From Limnomonas spitsbergensis (lineage: Eukaryota > Chlorophyta > Chlorophyceae > Chlamydomonadales), in assembly GCA_037349105.1 (NCBI GenBank), contig JAYJMM010000097.1, positions 744,001 to 808,000 on the forward strand: a stretch of DNA of 64,000 nucleotides, read 5' to 3'. Every line of letters starts with the position of its first letter. Within the stretch, counting starts at the first letter, position 1. The notes under the pieces were generated by a model. That model was not told the DNA's origin and made no database searches. It saw nothing but the letters and a program-made list of their open reading frames with translations. A program made the translations under genes and the position numbers. Below, in pieces: positions 1 through 11,332 of the stretch.

Positions 1-139
1 GGCATTAAGGAAGGTCGTAAAGGATGAAGATTCGCATAACATGACTGCATGATCAGGAGGCATGTGAGCCGCTGACAGTGTCCCAGGTGGTACGGTAGGT
101 GGGTGGACATGAGAAAGTGAATGGCATGCCATGTCTGGT

Positions 140-215
140 TCTGTCAATAACATTACACCTCTGGGCCCGCTCAAAGCTCGGCCGCGTGGGCGCCCAACTG
201 TTCAGAAGGGAGAAA
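140..215 (+). repeat. Dispersed MITE-like repeat, copy 1
   Basis: Copy of a short family that recurs through the window. The order is ACATTACACCTCTGGGCCC, a short spacer, then CTCGGCCGCGTGGGCGCCCA and a purine-rich GGGAGAAAAG tail. Further copies are at about 645-745, 882-1095, 1695-1760, 25330-25425, 25622-25690 and 61465-61515. The repetition is seen directly; the class (MITE or SINE-like) is inference. Confidence 0.6.
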
Positions 216-644
216 AGAAGAAACTATAAGGAAGTGGGGGGGAAAGGAAGAAAAGGAGAGGCCGGGAAGGCAAAGAAGACCAAGTCCGACACCTGAGTTC
301 CACTAGAGAGCAGCCCTGAACAAAGCCTCTCAATAAAAAAGGCCACAAAAAGGTTACAAATGTCTGGTTCTGTGCCCTGGGCTTGGAAGCCCTGGCTTGG
401 TCCTGCTACGCCGTAACGAAGATATTCATGCTACATACAGAGCAGAGTGAAGAGCAGTCAAATGTGTGTGGGAAGAGGAGACAATGATATGGTAAGATCA
501 GGCGGCGTCAATGACTCTTCGACTCCCTCTTTTAGACCCCCCCCCTCCGTCTCCCCGCGTCCCTGCTAGCAAATGTCGGCTGCTTCAGCTACGTCTGTTA
601 TACCATGACGTAAGACAGTGGGCGCCTGATGCAGCAAAACCTGT

Positions 645-745
645 TGCATGGTCAATGATATAACACCTCTGGGCCCTGCTCGAAAAATAGCTCGGCCGCG
701 TGAGCGCCCAACTGTCCCATTGGGAGAAAAGAAAGGGAACTGAAG
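645..745 (+). repeat. Dispersed MITE-like repeat, copy 2
   Basis: Same order of blocks as copy 1: ACACCTCTGGGCCCTGCTC, then AGCTCGGCCGCGTGAGCGCC, then a TTGGGAGAAAAG tail that runs into a purine-rich stretch. Confidence 0.6.
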
Positions 746-881
746 GTAAGAGGGAAAGAAAGAGAAAAGCACAAAGGAGAAAGAAGCACCCCCCCCCAAA
801 GGAAAAGGCAGCCCTAAGTATCCCTGCATGGTCATGATGGGCAATGTCCGCCCAGTGGTGTATTTGGTGATTTTGTTCACC

Positions 882-1095
882 TGTCAATGACGTTACACCT
901 CTAGGGCCCAGAGGTGTACTGTCATTGACCTCTTGGCCCTGCTCAAAAAGGCTCGGCCGCGTGGGCGCCCAACTGTCCCGTTGGAAGAAAGGTAAACTGA
1001 AGGTTAATTTGTTCAACTGAAGGTCAACTTGAGGTGAATTTGTCCACCTGTAGGATACATGATTTAAGCAGGGCCCAGAGGTGTAACGTCATTCA
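882..1095. repeat. Dispersed repeat with a palindromic end and an inverted partner end
   Basis: At 882-929 the repeat start is a near-perfect palindrome: GTCAATGACGTTACACCTCT is followed at once by its inverse ending TGTCATTGAC. The CTCGGCCGCGTGGGCGCCCA block follows at about 950-970. An inverse copy of the end (GCAGGGCCCAGAGGTGTAAC) lies at about 1069-1090. The arrangement fits a small element bounded by inverted ends. Confidence 0.55.
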
Positions 1096-1694
1096 CATGT
1101 ACCGTAAAATCTCCTAGACTTCGCTCATAATTAATTGATTATTGGGGTGCGCCGACATGGCTGCGCGCTAATATTAATTCAAAGATCGCCGGTGTGCGGA
1201 ATGTCAGTCAGGTGCCCAAACAACTATTTGGGGGGTGCGCCCTACAAATTAAAAATAGCTGAAATAAAAAAAATCGCGCAATCGCACACGACTGTTTGAT
1301 TTGATCCTCATGCCAGTCCCCATAGCGGAGCTCGATCCTGGAGGTAGAGACAGGTGCTGACGACTGCTGACGTTTCGGGGCCTCAACAGCCAGACGTTTC
1401 CTGAGGCCAGGAACCGGTGGAGGAGGAGGACGACGACTATGCTGAGTATTTCTGACCGTGTACTATCCTTGCTAGCATTAAACAAGGATTTTTACTGACT
1501 TAACTGTACTGGCTGAAAGTGCTGCGCGGAAGGAAATTAAAAAAAAAATATGCGTGGCGTTAAATGATATATTACCTGCTGTGCAACGTTAATTTAAATA
1601 AAAATTAGCTGCTGCGCGGCCGTTTTTTTAAATTATTTTTGGCTGCGGGACAGGGAAACAATTATTTGGGGGGGGGGTGCGCGGCCCCTAAGCT

Positions 1695-1760
1695 GGTTTT
1701 ACAGTATGATACACCTCTGGGCTTTGATCCAAAAGGCTTGGCCGTATGGGCGATTGAATA
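1695..1760 (+). repeat. Dispersed MITE-like repeat, diverged copy
   Basis: Diverged copy: ATACACCTCTGGGCTTTGAT followed by AAAAGGCTTGGCCGTATGGG. It lacks the purine tail seen in the other copies. Confidence 0.45.
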
Positions 1761-1985
1761 ATCGACTGCAGGTGAGGGGGAATGGGTATGGAACAGAGGT
1801 CTCTGGTCCGGAAAGAAGAAAAGGGAAATAAAATATGAAGGGACAGACAAATGGCTGAAAACATAACAGGCAAAGACAAAGACTTCCCCAGCCACTGAAA
1901 TGTCTACACCACATCGATATCTACCACATCTCGTGCGAAAGCTAGGGCATACTGCCCTGGCACGCCTGCCTCGCTCGGTACAACT

Positions 1986-2465
1986 TTAAGGCCACTTGAA
2001 GGAGTCTGTGGCACCGTCCAGGCTTTGCCCGGTCCCTTGGCATTTCCTAGATGCTACGGTATTTGAGGCACGAGTGCAGTGCGTCCTCCACATGCTCCCC
2101 GTCTCCCCTAGGCCAGCATTGCTGGCAAAAGCTTGCTTCACGCTGCTGACCGCTGCGCCATCCTCCAGTGCTGGCCCTGCTAACTGCACCGAGCCGCAGC
2201 CTAAAGTGTAAATGTGCACACGCTAGCGAGGTCCCTATTGTTGGTGCATCTCCCGCCGTCTGTTAAACCAGGCGCGGTAGACAGGTCGCATATATACCTG
2301 TGTTACCTTGAACAAGACATCAACTTTACCACCCCATGCTAAGGACGCTACTGATCCATCAGACGCATTCTGTCTTAAGTGCTTCAAGTGCATGAGCACC
2401 CCTGCCACTACAGCTGCCTCCATTATGAGCTGCTCCGGTGTCCATTTGCCCACATTCAGGTTCAT
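1986..2465 (-). pseudogene. Decayed coding-like fragment of unknown family
   Basis: Two short minus-strand frames lie in succession, 2235-2465 and 1986-2219. In another frame near 2055-2110 the strand encodes GEHVEDAL followed by a Cys-containing segment and a stop. The same GEHVEDAL motif occurs in the plus-strand ORF at 24882-25112, so the two places carry related sequence. Reading the similarity here needs frame changes, which suggests decay. I do not recognise the family. Confidence 0.3.
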
Positions 2466-2469
2466 AAGT

Positions 2470-4394
2470 TAGGTGTGCCTGTTTTGAATTAGTTGCCCCA
2501 ACTTTTTCCTCACCACCCAGAACCCACAAAGCAGTGGGATGGAGACATGCACAGCCTATGTATTGCATGCTGTGCCTGCATGATAGCTGTACCTCAGGCC
2601 CTATAAGTACTGTCCCCTTTCTTTATAAATCCTCTTTCATGCTCACCAGATGCACAATGCATTGGGGTGAAGCCCCACTCAGGCAATGTATTGCAGGCTA
2701 TACCTGCATGGGAGCTGAACCTCAGACCTAAACAGCACATTCCCTATCCTTAGAACTCCTGTCTTATGGTGTCAAAATGGGTCCTTCAAGGTGGGGCAGT
2801 ACGAGCTGATGTCTCAGCTGCGAGCTGCGGCACCGACAGCCTGGCAGAACTGCCTTTCTGATGTACAGCTGAATACAGGGTGTCTGGAGTCTGGAGCCCC
2901 GGGAGGTGGTTGTACCGCTCCATCCTGCTGCCTATTGATGTACAGCTTCTGCGGACACAGCTGTAGCCTTGGCTACTGTAGAGCAGGCCTGGGCTGCCGG
3001 GAGACTGTCAGGTTGGGAGGTCCTGGACTAGAGTTTATGTTCGGTTGGAGTTTAGAGCGGAGATATAACAGTATCCTGATTGGGTTTAGAACAGAAATCC
3101 AGGCTAAGGGTTTGGTGTTGAGGTTAGCAGGAAAGGGGCCCAGCAACGTAAAGTGGTGCCAACCTTATCCCGTTCCCACTCTTTAACAAACTTTGTACCG
3201 GCGGGTTCGTGTCATCATATCCGTTTAAGGACGGGCTCCGCGGATTAAAATTTCATGGCCCCTGCGGCTTAATGAAAATTACTGTTTGGCTTTGTGCTGG
3301 AAAACAATGAACTCTGATTAATTTGTAGCTGAAGCACCATCTAAAATAATAAATCCCCTGTCCTGGTATCCCAGTCTGTCTAGGATGAATATTTGGTGGA
3401 TGCACGGGTTCAGGTGAAGTGCAGCAAAACAGACATCACGGAGTTTGGCAGCCGACTAGCTGCGCAACGCCGACAGCCAAGGCAGCCCATATCTGCATGT
3501 ATTGCCCAGGTGGGTCTGGGCTAAAGCGTTTCCAATGATGTTAGTTCTTAGAAATCATTTAGCACGACAGGAGGAGCATGAGGAATGCCAAAAGGTAGAG
3601 GGAAGCCTCTTTGGCTGGCTGCGGCGCTCTATCGTGTTTGCTGTATGGCCGCCAAAGGAGTCAAAGTCTGCAGTGTCTAATCGCAGCCGGTGGGCAGCTG
3701 CCTAAGTAGCACCCTGTAGTAAACTACGGTGATGTGGTGTATGCGGGCCACCAGCCTCCCCCCAGTGCGGCAATGCCTCAATATCATACACACATGATGC
3801 ACTTGCACCTGATTGCGGGGCTATTAATCTTCTCCGGGAGCTGAAGGGTCACCAGGGACCAGCAGATCCAGCCAATACAGCGAGCTAGGTGGCAGCACGC
3901 TCTTGCTCTGCTTCTAGTACAACGCAGTGGTAGCATAGATGGGCTGCCCCCCCGGGCGGTATCACAGACTTCCACGACTTGTTCTTGCGCAGGCATGGGT
4001 GAGATCATCTGCGCTTTTGGGAAGTTAACAGTCCAGCAGAGCTTCACATTTGATGCACGGGACATATGCCCGTAAACCCGTCCAATCGCTAAATACGCTA
4101 GGACAGCGAGCGAAAACCAGTGACTCGTGCCTACCTGCCTCCATACTTGCGCTGTAAAAACTTCACACTGCCTCCAAAATATATTGGCTTCCACAATACG
4201 AGCAACTATAATTTGAGTGCCACTTGCTGCTCTGCCTCATGAACGAGCATTGAATTGGTCATGGGTGAAGAAAACCTTGTGGAGCCTATTTAGACAAGGC
4301 AGCTGAACATACATGTGGCCAAGCCTTCTTGAGCTGGACCAGAGGCATACCGTCATTTATCGTACTGTAGCAACCAGTCAACCCCAGGCTGGCA
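2470..4394. other. No recognisable gene
   Basis: Open frames of up to 136 codons occur on both strands, but none shows a domain, motif or splice pattern I can support. A short near-duplicate occurs within the stretch: ATGTATTGCATGCTGTGCCT-like sequence at about 2555 and again at about 2690. Confidence 0.4.
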
Positions 4395-4398
4395 TTAC
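4395..4398. repeat. Target-site duplication of E1, left copy (TTAC)
   Basis: The four bases TTAC directly before the TGTCGCACC start of E1 recur at 13660-13663 directly after its GTGACA end. A 4-bp duplication fits a DDE integrase and defines E1 as one insertion unit. Confidence 0.75.
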
Positions 4399-4644
4399 TG
4401 TCGCACCATAAAGCAGTAAACGTGCCAATATGGTAAACTCCGGAATCTCCGGTAAAGGCGCCTTAGAGAAGTGTCCTTCTACTCATAAACACGGTACATT
4501 ACCGTACACACAGACTCCTTGTACTTCAGACAAGAGCTGTTAACTGGCTACTGTAAGGTTCGGCCCTAGCAGGAAGTCTCTCTGCCTAGGGGTAATGTCT
4601 GGGTGTCCCTGTCTTGTGGGTACCGCCCCTACTACTTCACTCGC
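4399..4644 (+). repeat. E1 terminal repeat part A, outer copy
   Basis: Begins TGTCGCACCATAAAGCAG and ends CACTCGC. Repeated at 5280-5525 with one visible difference (CAGACAAGAG against CAGAGAAGAG). Homologous A repeats are at 31899-32133, 45149-45393 and 46036-46280. Confidence 0.85.
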
Positions 4645-5277
4645 GATGTGCGCTTCAGGTCCGTGGCGGACTTCTTTCCTCACGGCAGTGACGGACGCCT
4701 ACGGGCAGGCTCAGTGACTCTTCACTGGCTGCGAGTGCTCAGCGAGTTAAGCAGTAGAGCTGGATATTTGTATGTATAGCAATAGACGTATGGTAGCGTA
4801 GGCCTTCTGGCCGTCTGGGCGCGATCCAGCTGGGCTATGTTAAGGGCACTTACCGCGCAACACGCGGTGAGGTAGCCGGGAGGTTGACTGCGTACTTCTT
4901 CTTCGGCAGGGTCTCGGTTCACTACTGAGGTACTTGTCTCCAGGTAGTTCAGCTGAGGCGGAGCTAGTCTTGACTTGATATAGGTACTGACGTTATGAAC
5001 ACCTCAGGCCTCATGCATTGGATGCCGGCCGGAGCTTGTTACATAAGAGGTCTGTCCTTTAGAAAGGGACGAAGTAGTTAGCCTAGGCAACTGCCGGGAT
5101 ACAGGGACCCGGCAGGCCCAATTCAGAATACGGTACAATCTGTCAAATCAACCGGCGTAAGCGGGTTTCTAGGTCTCAGTTCAAATCCGTAGACTCCGCA
5201 GAGAAGCTGCGGAGTCCCCGAGGCCGCTAACTGCGGTCTAAACGGTTCTGTCACGTATACGGTAATATACTGTGACA
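4645..5277 (+). repeat. E1 terminal repeat part B, joined to A
   Basis: Starts GATGTGCGCTTCAGG and ends ATACTGTGACA. It follows A without a gap, so A+B (4399-5277) looks like one conventional 879-bp LTR with TG...CA ends. The same 633 bases recur at 13027-13659 with one visible difference (CCGCTAACTG against CCGCCAACTG). Confidence 0.85.
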
Positions 5278-5279
5278 GC

Positions 5280-5525
5280 TGTCGCACCATAAAGCAGTAA
5301 ACGTGCCAATATGGTAAACTCCGGAATCTCCGGTAAAGGCGCCTTAGAGAAGTGTCCTTCTACTCATAAACACGGTACATTACCGTACACACAGACTCCT
5401 TGTACTTCAGAGAAGAGCTGTTAACTGGCTACTGTAAGGTTCGGCCCTAGCAGGAAGTCTCTCTGCCTAGGGGTAATGTCTGGGTGTCCCTGTCTTGTGG
5501 GTACCGCCCCTACTACTTCACTCGC
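5280..5525 (+). repeat. E1 terminal repeat part A, inner copy
   Basis: Second A copy, separated from the first A-B unit by only the two bases GC. Here A runs straight into the internal region (CCCCCCGCTCC) instead of into B. This makes the repeats split. Confidence 0.85.
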
Positions 5526-5530
5526 CCCCC

Positions 5531-5569
5531 GCTCCTCAGCGTTAAGCCTAAAGGGCATGCGCTGGGAGC
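5531..5569. other. Hairpin at the A/internal junction of E1
   Basis: GCTCCTCAGCG and CGCTGGGAGC form a stem around an 18-base loop. E2 (32139-32177) and E3 (46286-46324) have a hairpin at the same place with different but still pairing stem bases. On the coding strand it lies between the end of the ORF region and the terminal repeats, so it could act in 3'-end formation or replication; that role is inference. Confidence 0.5.
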
Positions 5570-6719
5570 CGGAAAAAGGGGTCGGTACTGAAAGAAAGAA
5601 ACTTCTGGCAATATGTACACCTCAGAAGATCAAAATATCAAAGCAAATCTGCCTGGTTCAGGCCGTCCCCCGCATCTGCCTGGTTCAGGCTATATACACA
5701 CATCAGCCTGGTTCAGGCTGTTTTCAAAGCAAAATCTGTACGCCCAGAACTTGTCAGTTCCCTAACACTGAAGCCTCCTAAACATCTGACTGCAATCCAG
5801 CCAGTCGGTAAAAAAAATCCCCTGAAGAAAATCCACTGCAGGAAATGTGCTGCAGGACATCCACACAAGGAAATTCATCAAAGAAAAAATTCACTGAAAC
5901 CCGTGGCGGACCACACAGAATCCGGTACCGTCACCAGTGTCATGCTTGGTTGCAGGCAATAAAGGGTCGGAACCCATCAGAAACCCTCAGCAATCATCAG
6001 GAACCATCAGAAACCAAGTTCAGAAATCATCAGAAGTCATCAGAAGTCATCAGAAATCATCAGAAATCAGAATCTTTAAACTTCTGGAAAATATGTACGT
6101 AGAAGCTCAAATCGTCTCAGCAAATCTGCCTGGTTCAGGCCTTCTTCAAAAGAAAAAATCCACAGAGTCTCAGCTGATGCGCAATGCGCAGAATCCTACA
6201 AATCCAGGCTGTTCAGCCCACTACTGGCTAGCAAACAAAGAAATTTTCAAAGTTATCAGGTCAAGCTAAGAACAACCGCTGCTCTCGCCCCACTGCGCCA
6301 TAGCCGCCTGGTCTTCAATGGCCACAGGAAATGTGCGCCGTAGCAGCGTGATCCGCCCCCTGCTGTGTTATCATCGCCCGAGTTGACTAATTCTCCTCGC
6401 TCATCATCTTCATAACATATGTACTACCGTAGCCTTGCTGCTACGGTGTTTGAGAAACAAATTTTCACTATGTTGCTGCGATAGCTTTAACTCCAATCCT
6501 GCATCTTCCGTCTTCGGTCCGCTGGCTGCCGGCCCACTGCCTGCCGGTTACTTAGGACAAGCCGCTCTGCGTCTGCATTTTCTGCTCTGTAGGCGCCTGC
6601 CCGCCCATTGCCAGTTACGGCGTGGGTAACGTCACGTGCTCAGCGGCCTTGCCGCTCTGGGCTCGGCCTCAGGTCTCGGTAAGCTCCGCAAGGGCTGACT
6701 CCTCCTCTTTGTTGGAAGC
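5570..6719. other. E1 3' noncoding region with ATCAGAAA repeats
   Basis: Lies between the gag-like ORF and the terminal repeats. It contains repeated GCCTGGTTCAGGC motifs (about 5650-5730 and 6125-6145) and, at about 5978-6070, an array of about 10-base ATCAGAAATC-like units. The matching regions of E2 (about 32520-32600) and E3 (about 46675-46900) hold the same kind of array. No ORF with coding character was seen. Confidence 0.55.
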
Positions 6720-9700
6720 CTAGCGCCACCTTGGCCCATTTATGGACCGCTCGCTGGGTGACATTGGCTTCTCTTCATCCAAGGAATATCTTTCTCCAAA
6801 AAGTCTCTTCCTCCAAGAAGCCTCTCGCGCCTCCTCCTCCTCATCCGCCTCTTCCTCCTCTTCCATCTCATTCTCCTCTTCTGCCTCTTCCATCTCATTC
6901 TCCTCTTCTGCCGTAGGCCTGTGATCTGTGACCATCAGGTCCCCCATTTCCAGGGCGAACTTCTCCCACAGCACCACCTGCTGCGTCAGCACTGTGATCT
7001 GCTCCTCATCGGTCATGCACAAGTACCCTGGCACAGTGATCACGAACTTGCTCAGCTTGACCCTGGTGGCCACTGGCAGCCCCTCATAGAACATGTGCGA
7101 GACCGAGTGCCTTCTGCCAAAGTAGTCCACTGCATCCCTCGAGATCTGCAGCAGCTCTGCTGTGGACAGTACTCTGTGCGCAAACGCCTCCACTGTCTCC
7201 TCTGGCTTGACCTCTGGATCCAAGGTTGTTTTGACTCCCAGCTTGAGGTTGGTGATCGCGGATCTCTCATCCGAGGTCGGCTTCCCCACCTCCTCCTTTA
7301 CCACCCTGATCCACAGGGTAAGCAGGGAAACCGCACAGCACTGCTCCTCTGCTGGAGCGGCCCACTGCCCCCTGATCCTTTCCACCTCCTTGGTGGCCCT
7401 GTCCCCTGCATGGGGCGCTGCCCTGATGGCCACCATCAACGGCCCCACACTGGCAGGCTTGTTGTTCCACAACCTGGCCAGGGATCGCACGAGCATGGCC
7501 ATGGCCGAGGGTGACTGGCAGGATCCAACAATTTCCCCTGCCACCACGGCCAGCGCCGGTGGTTCATCCGACAGCGCCAGTCTGTTGTGTGATCCCCAAT
7601 AGCCACACTCTTGGCAATATTTCTTGGCTGCAACCGCGCCCGGGTGTGACATATCCAACACCGGCACGTTGCCTTGGATAGCTGGGATTTTGGTATATTT
7701 GGCCACCCCTGCCAGCTGCAGGACCATCTGCTGCAGCAGCTGCATGTTCATCCTTGTCTGCTCCCTATCGAGCCTCTTCATTTCCTGGTCGCTGGACTCC
7801 CGCCTGGCCCTTGGCCCGCGCCTGTCCGCTCCACCTGACCCCGACTCGTCTAAACTGGAGTCTGATCCAGATCCGCTACTGTCGCCCCCTGATGGGCTGC
7901 GACTGCGCTGGTACTGGCTGTTTCTGCGGCCAGCCCCATCCTGGGCTTGTCCGCCCCCGGACGACTGTCTGCCGGCCCTGCTCGCGGAGCCTCTGCTCCT
8001 CTCGGGTGGCGGCTGATCAGCCTCATCTCTGCTTTTTCTCTCCTCTGGGCCAGACTCCCGAGGCTGTGATCCTCTGCCGGATTCTGCCTGCCCCCTGGGC
8101 GGCTTCTGGCTTGGCTCGCCTGGCTGTGTCCTCCTGCCGTATTCTGCCGGCCCCCTGGGCGGCTCCTGGCTCTGCCAGTTTGGCTGTTCCCTGCCGTCTG
8201 CCTGCCCCCTGGGCGGCTCCTGGCTCTGCCAGCTTGGCTGTTTCCCTCCTGTGTAATTCCTGACGTAGGAATCAGATTGTGTTTCCCCTCTGGTTTCCTG
8301 CCTTCTTGGTCCACTGAAGCGCACACTGCCTGCAGGCTCGTCCTGTTGTGTTCCTCTTGCTGCGCCCTCTTGCCTTTTCCTCAGGAACTCCTCGATGTAA
8401 TCCACCTGGGTTTCCTGGCCTGTGTTCTCTTTGTCCTCGATTATGCGCAGGAGTGCATAGGACTCTTGCCTGTTTGCTCTGCGCGTTGCTACGCCTTGCT
8501 CAGCCATCCTGGCCAGCGATCGGCTAGTCAACTCCGCCCTTTCGCTGGCGGCTGGGCTACTGGCCCTGGGCTCTTCCCTGCCCCTTGGCCGCCCCCTGAG
8601 GCTTGGCTCGCTGCTGACCTCAAAAACCTCAGATCTGAGTGTTGGGGTTGGCGCGGTTCTTGCTTGCTGCTGCCACCTTTGGACTTCCCTGAGCTCCTCA
8701 GGCCGCTGCCCCGCTGTTTTAAATCCTTCCCATGCCTGGTCCTCCTCATCTTCTGGCTCGGATCCCGGTTCCACCTGATTTCCTGTTACCTCATTGCACC
8801 ACTCATCTGCGAAGGCCTTAACAGCCAGGGCTGCTTCGCGTCCAGCCCTTCCCTTGGATACCTGTCCAAGGGCGCTTAACAGCGTCGCCCTGTCCTGCCC
8901 TGTGTGGGGGATACCCAGCATGGCCTTTGTTGCCCATCCCCTCAGATGATGGGCCTTGAACTCCTCAATGGCTGTGACCTGGTCCTGGAAATGCAAGAAC
9001 GTCCTGGAGCAAACTTGCTTCCACAGGTCTGTTGCCCACTGCAAAATTCCTGCCCAACCGATCGGTCCTTCTGACTCCTCATTGCCGCACACTACTCCCC
9101 CAGTCCCGGAGCGCTCTGGCTCTCTAGGTCTGGTATCCTGCGCCTGTGCTGTACCTTGATAAAATCCGCGCAGGATTTCCTTGTGGCCGCCGCCTGCTCG
9201 CATCTGGCTGCTAGATCCCTCCTTGGGTGTCTGCACAGGTCTGCCCACACTGGGCGTAAACTTGGACAGCGGCGTCCCGTAAACTGTGGATCCCGCCCCT
9301 CTTTGAACCGGCACCCTGCGTGGTCGCATTGGCTGCCTTGGGCGCAGCCCTGTCACTGGCTGCCGCCCCTTCTCTTCTTGTATCGGATCAGGCAGCTCTT
9401 CCTCAGATATTAGGTCAGCCCACGGCTTTCCCACCGGTACAGCTGACTTTTCCTGTGGTTCTTTGCTGCTCTGCGGGGCCTGCCTGGTCACAGCAGGCTT
9501 GATCTCAGCTCCCTCGCGCTTGATCTCTGCATCACTGGCCTCAGCCGGGTCCTCACCCGGCTCCAGCCCCCTCTGGATGTTGGCATCCATGAGGTGCTCA
9601 CATGCACTGTCGCTGTGCTCGCACTCGAACCCGCAGAACATGCATACTCTTCCGGGGTAATACCTCATGGCCTGACGCATGGCATTGCGGGTGTCCATCT

Positions 9701-10311
9701 GCTGCTGACGGTCACCTGTTGCGCAATCCTCCCAGAGCCTGGCCAGCTCCACATCTGCAGGCACCGCAGCAGGGAATGCTACCAGGCACACATTCCTGCT
9801 GCTGCTGTTGTTCACGGGTGCTGGCACCGGAGACCTGCTGCTCCTAGCTTCATCCACGTCACTGTCAGCTGCCCTGTCTTGTGGCAACAGCGTCTGCAGT
9901 TTATTTGCCAAGCGACGCTTCATCATCCTCAGCTGCCTGGTCATTCTCATCTGCCAGGCAATCCCTGGCTGCCTGGCCATCCACAGCTGCCTGGCCATTC
10001 CTTTGAGCTTCTGCTGGTACCAGTTCACCTTTTCCCTCAGCATGGGTATGGAGATCCCCTGCTCCTCTGACCCCTCAGGATTCTCTGCCGCCTCCAGCTG
10101 TTTGCTGGCCTGCTGGGCCGCACCTGGTTCTGATATTGGCACTTGGACCCCTCCTGGAGCTGCTGGCACTGGTGGTGTGACAGGCCCATCTTCTTCTGGC
10201 TGGTGCATCTGCACCAGCACCGGCGCCTGCCTGTGCTCGTGGTCCTCAACCTCACTTGGGCCAACTGGTTCCTCAGCCACCCTTTGGGTCAGCTTCTGCT
10301 CCCACGGATGC

Positions 10312-11125
10312 AGTTGGTCCGGCTCGCAGCCGCCGGCCACCACAGGTGTCACATGGGCTGCCTCCCTCGACAAACACAAACGTGACGCCTGCACCTGCAG
10401 TTGGCCTGGCTCACAGCCACCGATCCCTACAGGTGTCACATGAATTGCCTCCCTCTGCACGCACCGTCGTGACGCCTGCAACTGCAGTTGGCCTGGCTCA
10501 CGGCCACCGGCCACCACAGGTGTCACAGGAACGTCCTCCATCTGAAAACACAGCCGTGACGCCTGCACCTGCAGTTGGCACGGCTCGTGGCCATCGGTCA
10601 CCACAGGTGTCACATGAACTGCCTCTCTCTGCAAACACAGCCGTGACGCATGCACCTGCAGTTGGCCTGGCTCACAGCCAGCGGCCGCCACAGGTGTCAC
10701 ATGGGCTGCCTCCCTCGGCAAAAACAGCCGTGACGCATGCACCTGCAGTTGACCTGGCTCACAGCCACCGATCCCTACAGGTGTCACAGGAACTGCCTCC
10801 ATCTGCAAACACAGCCGTGACGCCTACACCTGCAGTTGGCCTGGCTCACAGCCACCGGCCACCACAGTTTTCAGAGGAACTGCCTCCTTCTGCAAACACA
10901 GCCGTGATGCCTGCACCTGCAGTTGGTCTGGCTCACAGCCACCGATCCCTACAGGTGTCACAGGAACTGCCTTTCTCTGCAAACACAGCCGTGACGCCTG
11001 CACCTGCAGTTGGCTTGGCTCGGAGCCACCGATCCCTACAGGTGTCACAGGAACTGCCTCCTTCTGCAAACACAGCCGTGACGCCTGCACCTGCAGTTGG
11101 CTTGGCTCGCAGCCACCGGTCACTG
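10312..11125 (-). repeat. 87-bp (29-residue) tandem repeat inside ORF X
   Basis: The block AGGTGTCAC recurs every 87 bases (10344, 10431, 10518, 10605, 10692, 10779, then 10953 and 11040 around one diverged unit), giving about nine units. On the coding strand each unit encodes 29 residues with the core CEPGQLQVQASRLCL. The period is a multiple of three, so unit gain or loss keeps the frame. Shorter arrays are in E2 (about 37740-37990) and E4 (about 43965-44410). Confidence 0.85.
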
Positions 11126-11157
11126 GTTTGGGTGAAAAAGCATTCCCTATCGGAACA

Positions 11158-11332
11158 CAGTTGATCAGGTGCAGCTGCTCGCTAGCTACCGGGCTATCCT
11201 GCCCGGGTGGGCCGGCACTCTCTGCCGTAATACAGTTGATCAGGTGCAGCTGCTCGCTAGCTACCAGGCTATCCTGCCTGGGTGGGCCGGCACTCTCTGC
11301 CGTAATACAGTTGATCAGGTGCCTGGGACTTG
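11158..11332 (-). repeat. 75-bp (25-residue) tandem repeat inside ORF X
   Basis: CAGTTGATCAGGTGCAG-like starts recur at a 75-base spacing (about 11161, 11236, 11311), encoding units with the core HLINCITAESAGPP. E4 has the matching repeat at about 43805-43930. Confidence 0.75.

Larger units (their letters stand above)
1..1985. other. Gene-poor stretch with dispersed short repeats
   Basis: No reading frame here has convincing coding character. The stretch holds several copies of a short repeat around the motif ACACCTCTGGGCCC (listed separately), an A/T-rich part at about 1100-1680 with several GGGGGTGCGC-like blocks, and homopolymer C and G runs. I see no gene. Confidence 0.5.

Noticed and set aside
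10824..10826. Reassigned genetic code (TAG read as Gln)
   Set aside because: A TAG at a Gln position suggests it, but other genes here use TAG and TGA as real stops, and E4 also has frameshifts. Ordinary nonsense mutation is simpler.
10312..11125. CRISPR array
   Set aside because: Direct 87-base repeats without unique spacers, in frame inside a large ORF of a eukaryotic element. It is a coding minisatellite.
9156..11164. Plus-strand ORFs over ORF X (for example the repeat-containing frame at 10256-11164)
   Set aside because: They mirror the 29-residue repeats on the opposite strand. Homology among E1, E2 and E4, and the shared zinc knuckle, lies in the minus-strand (coding) frame.
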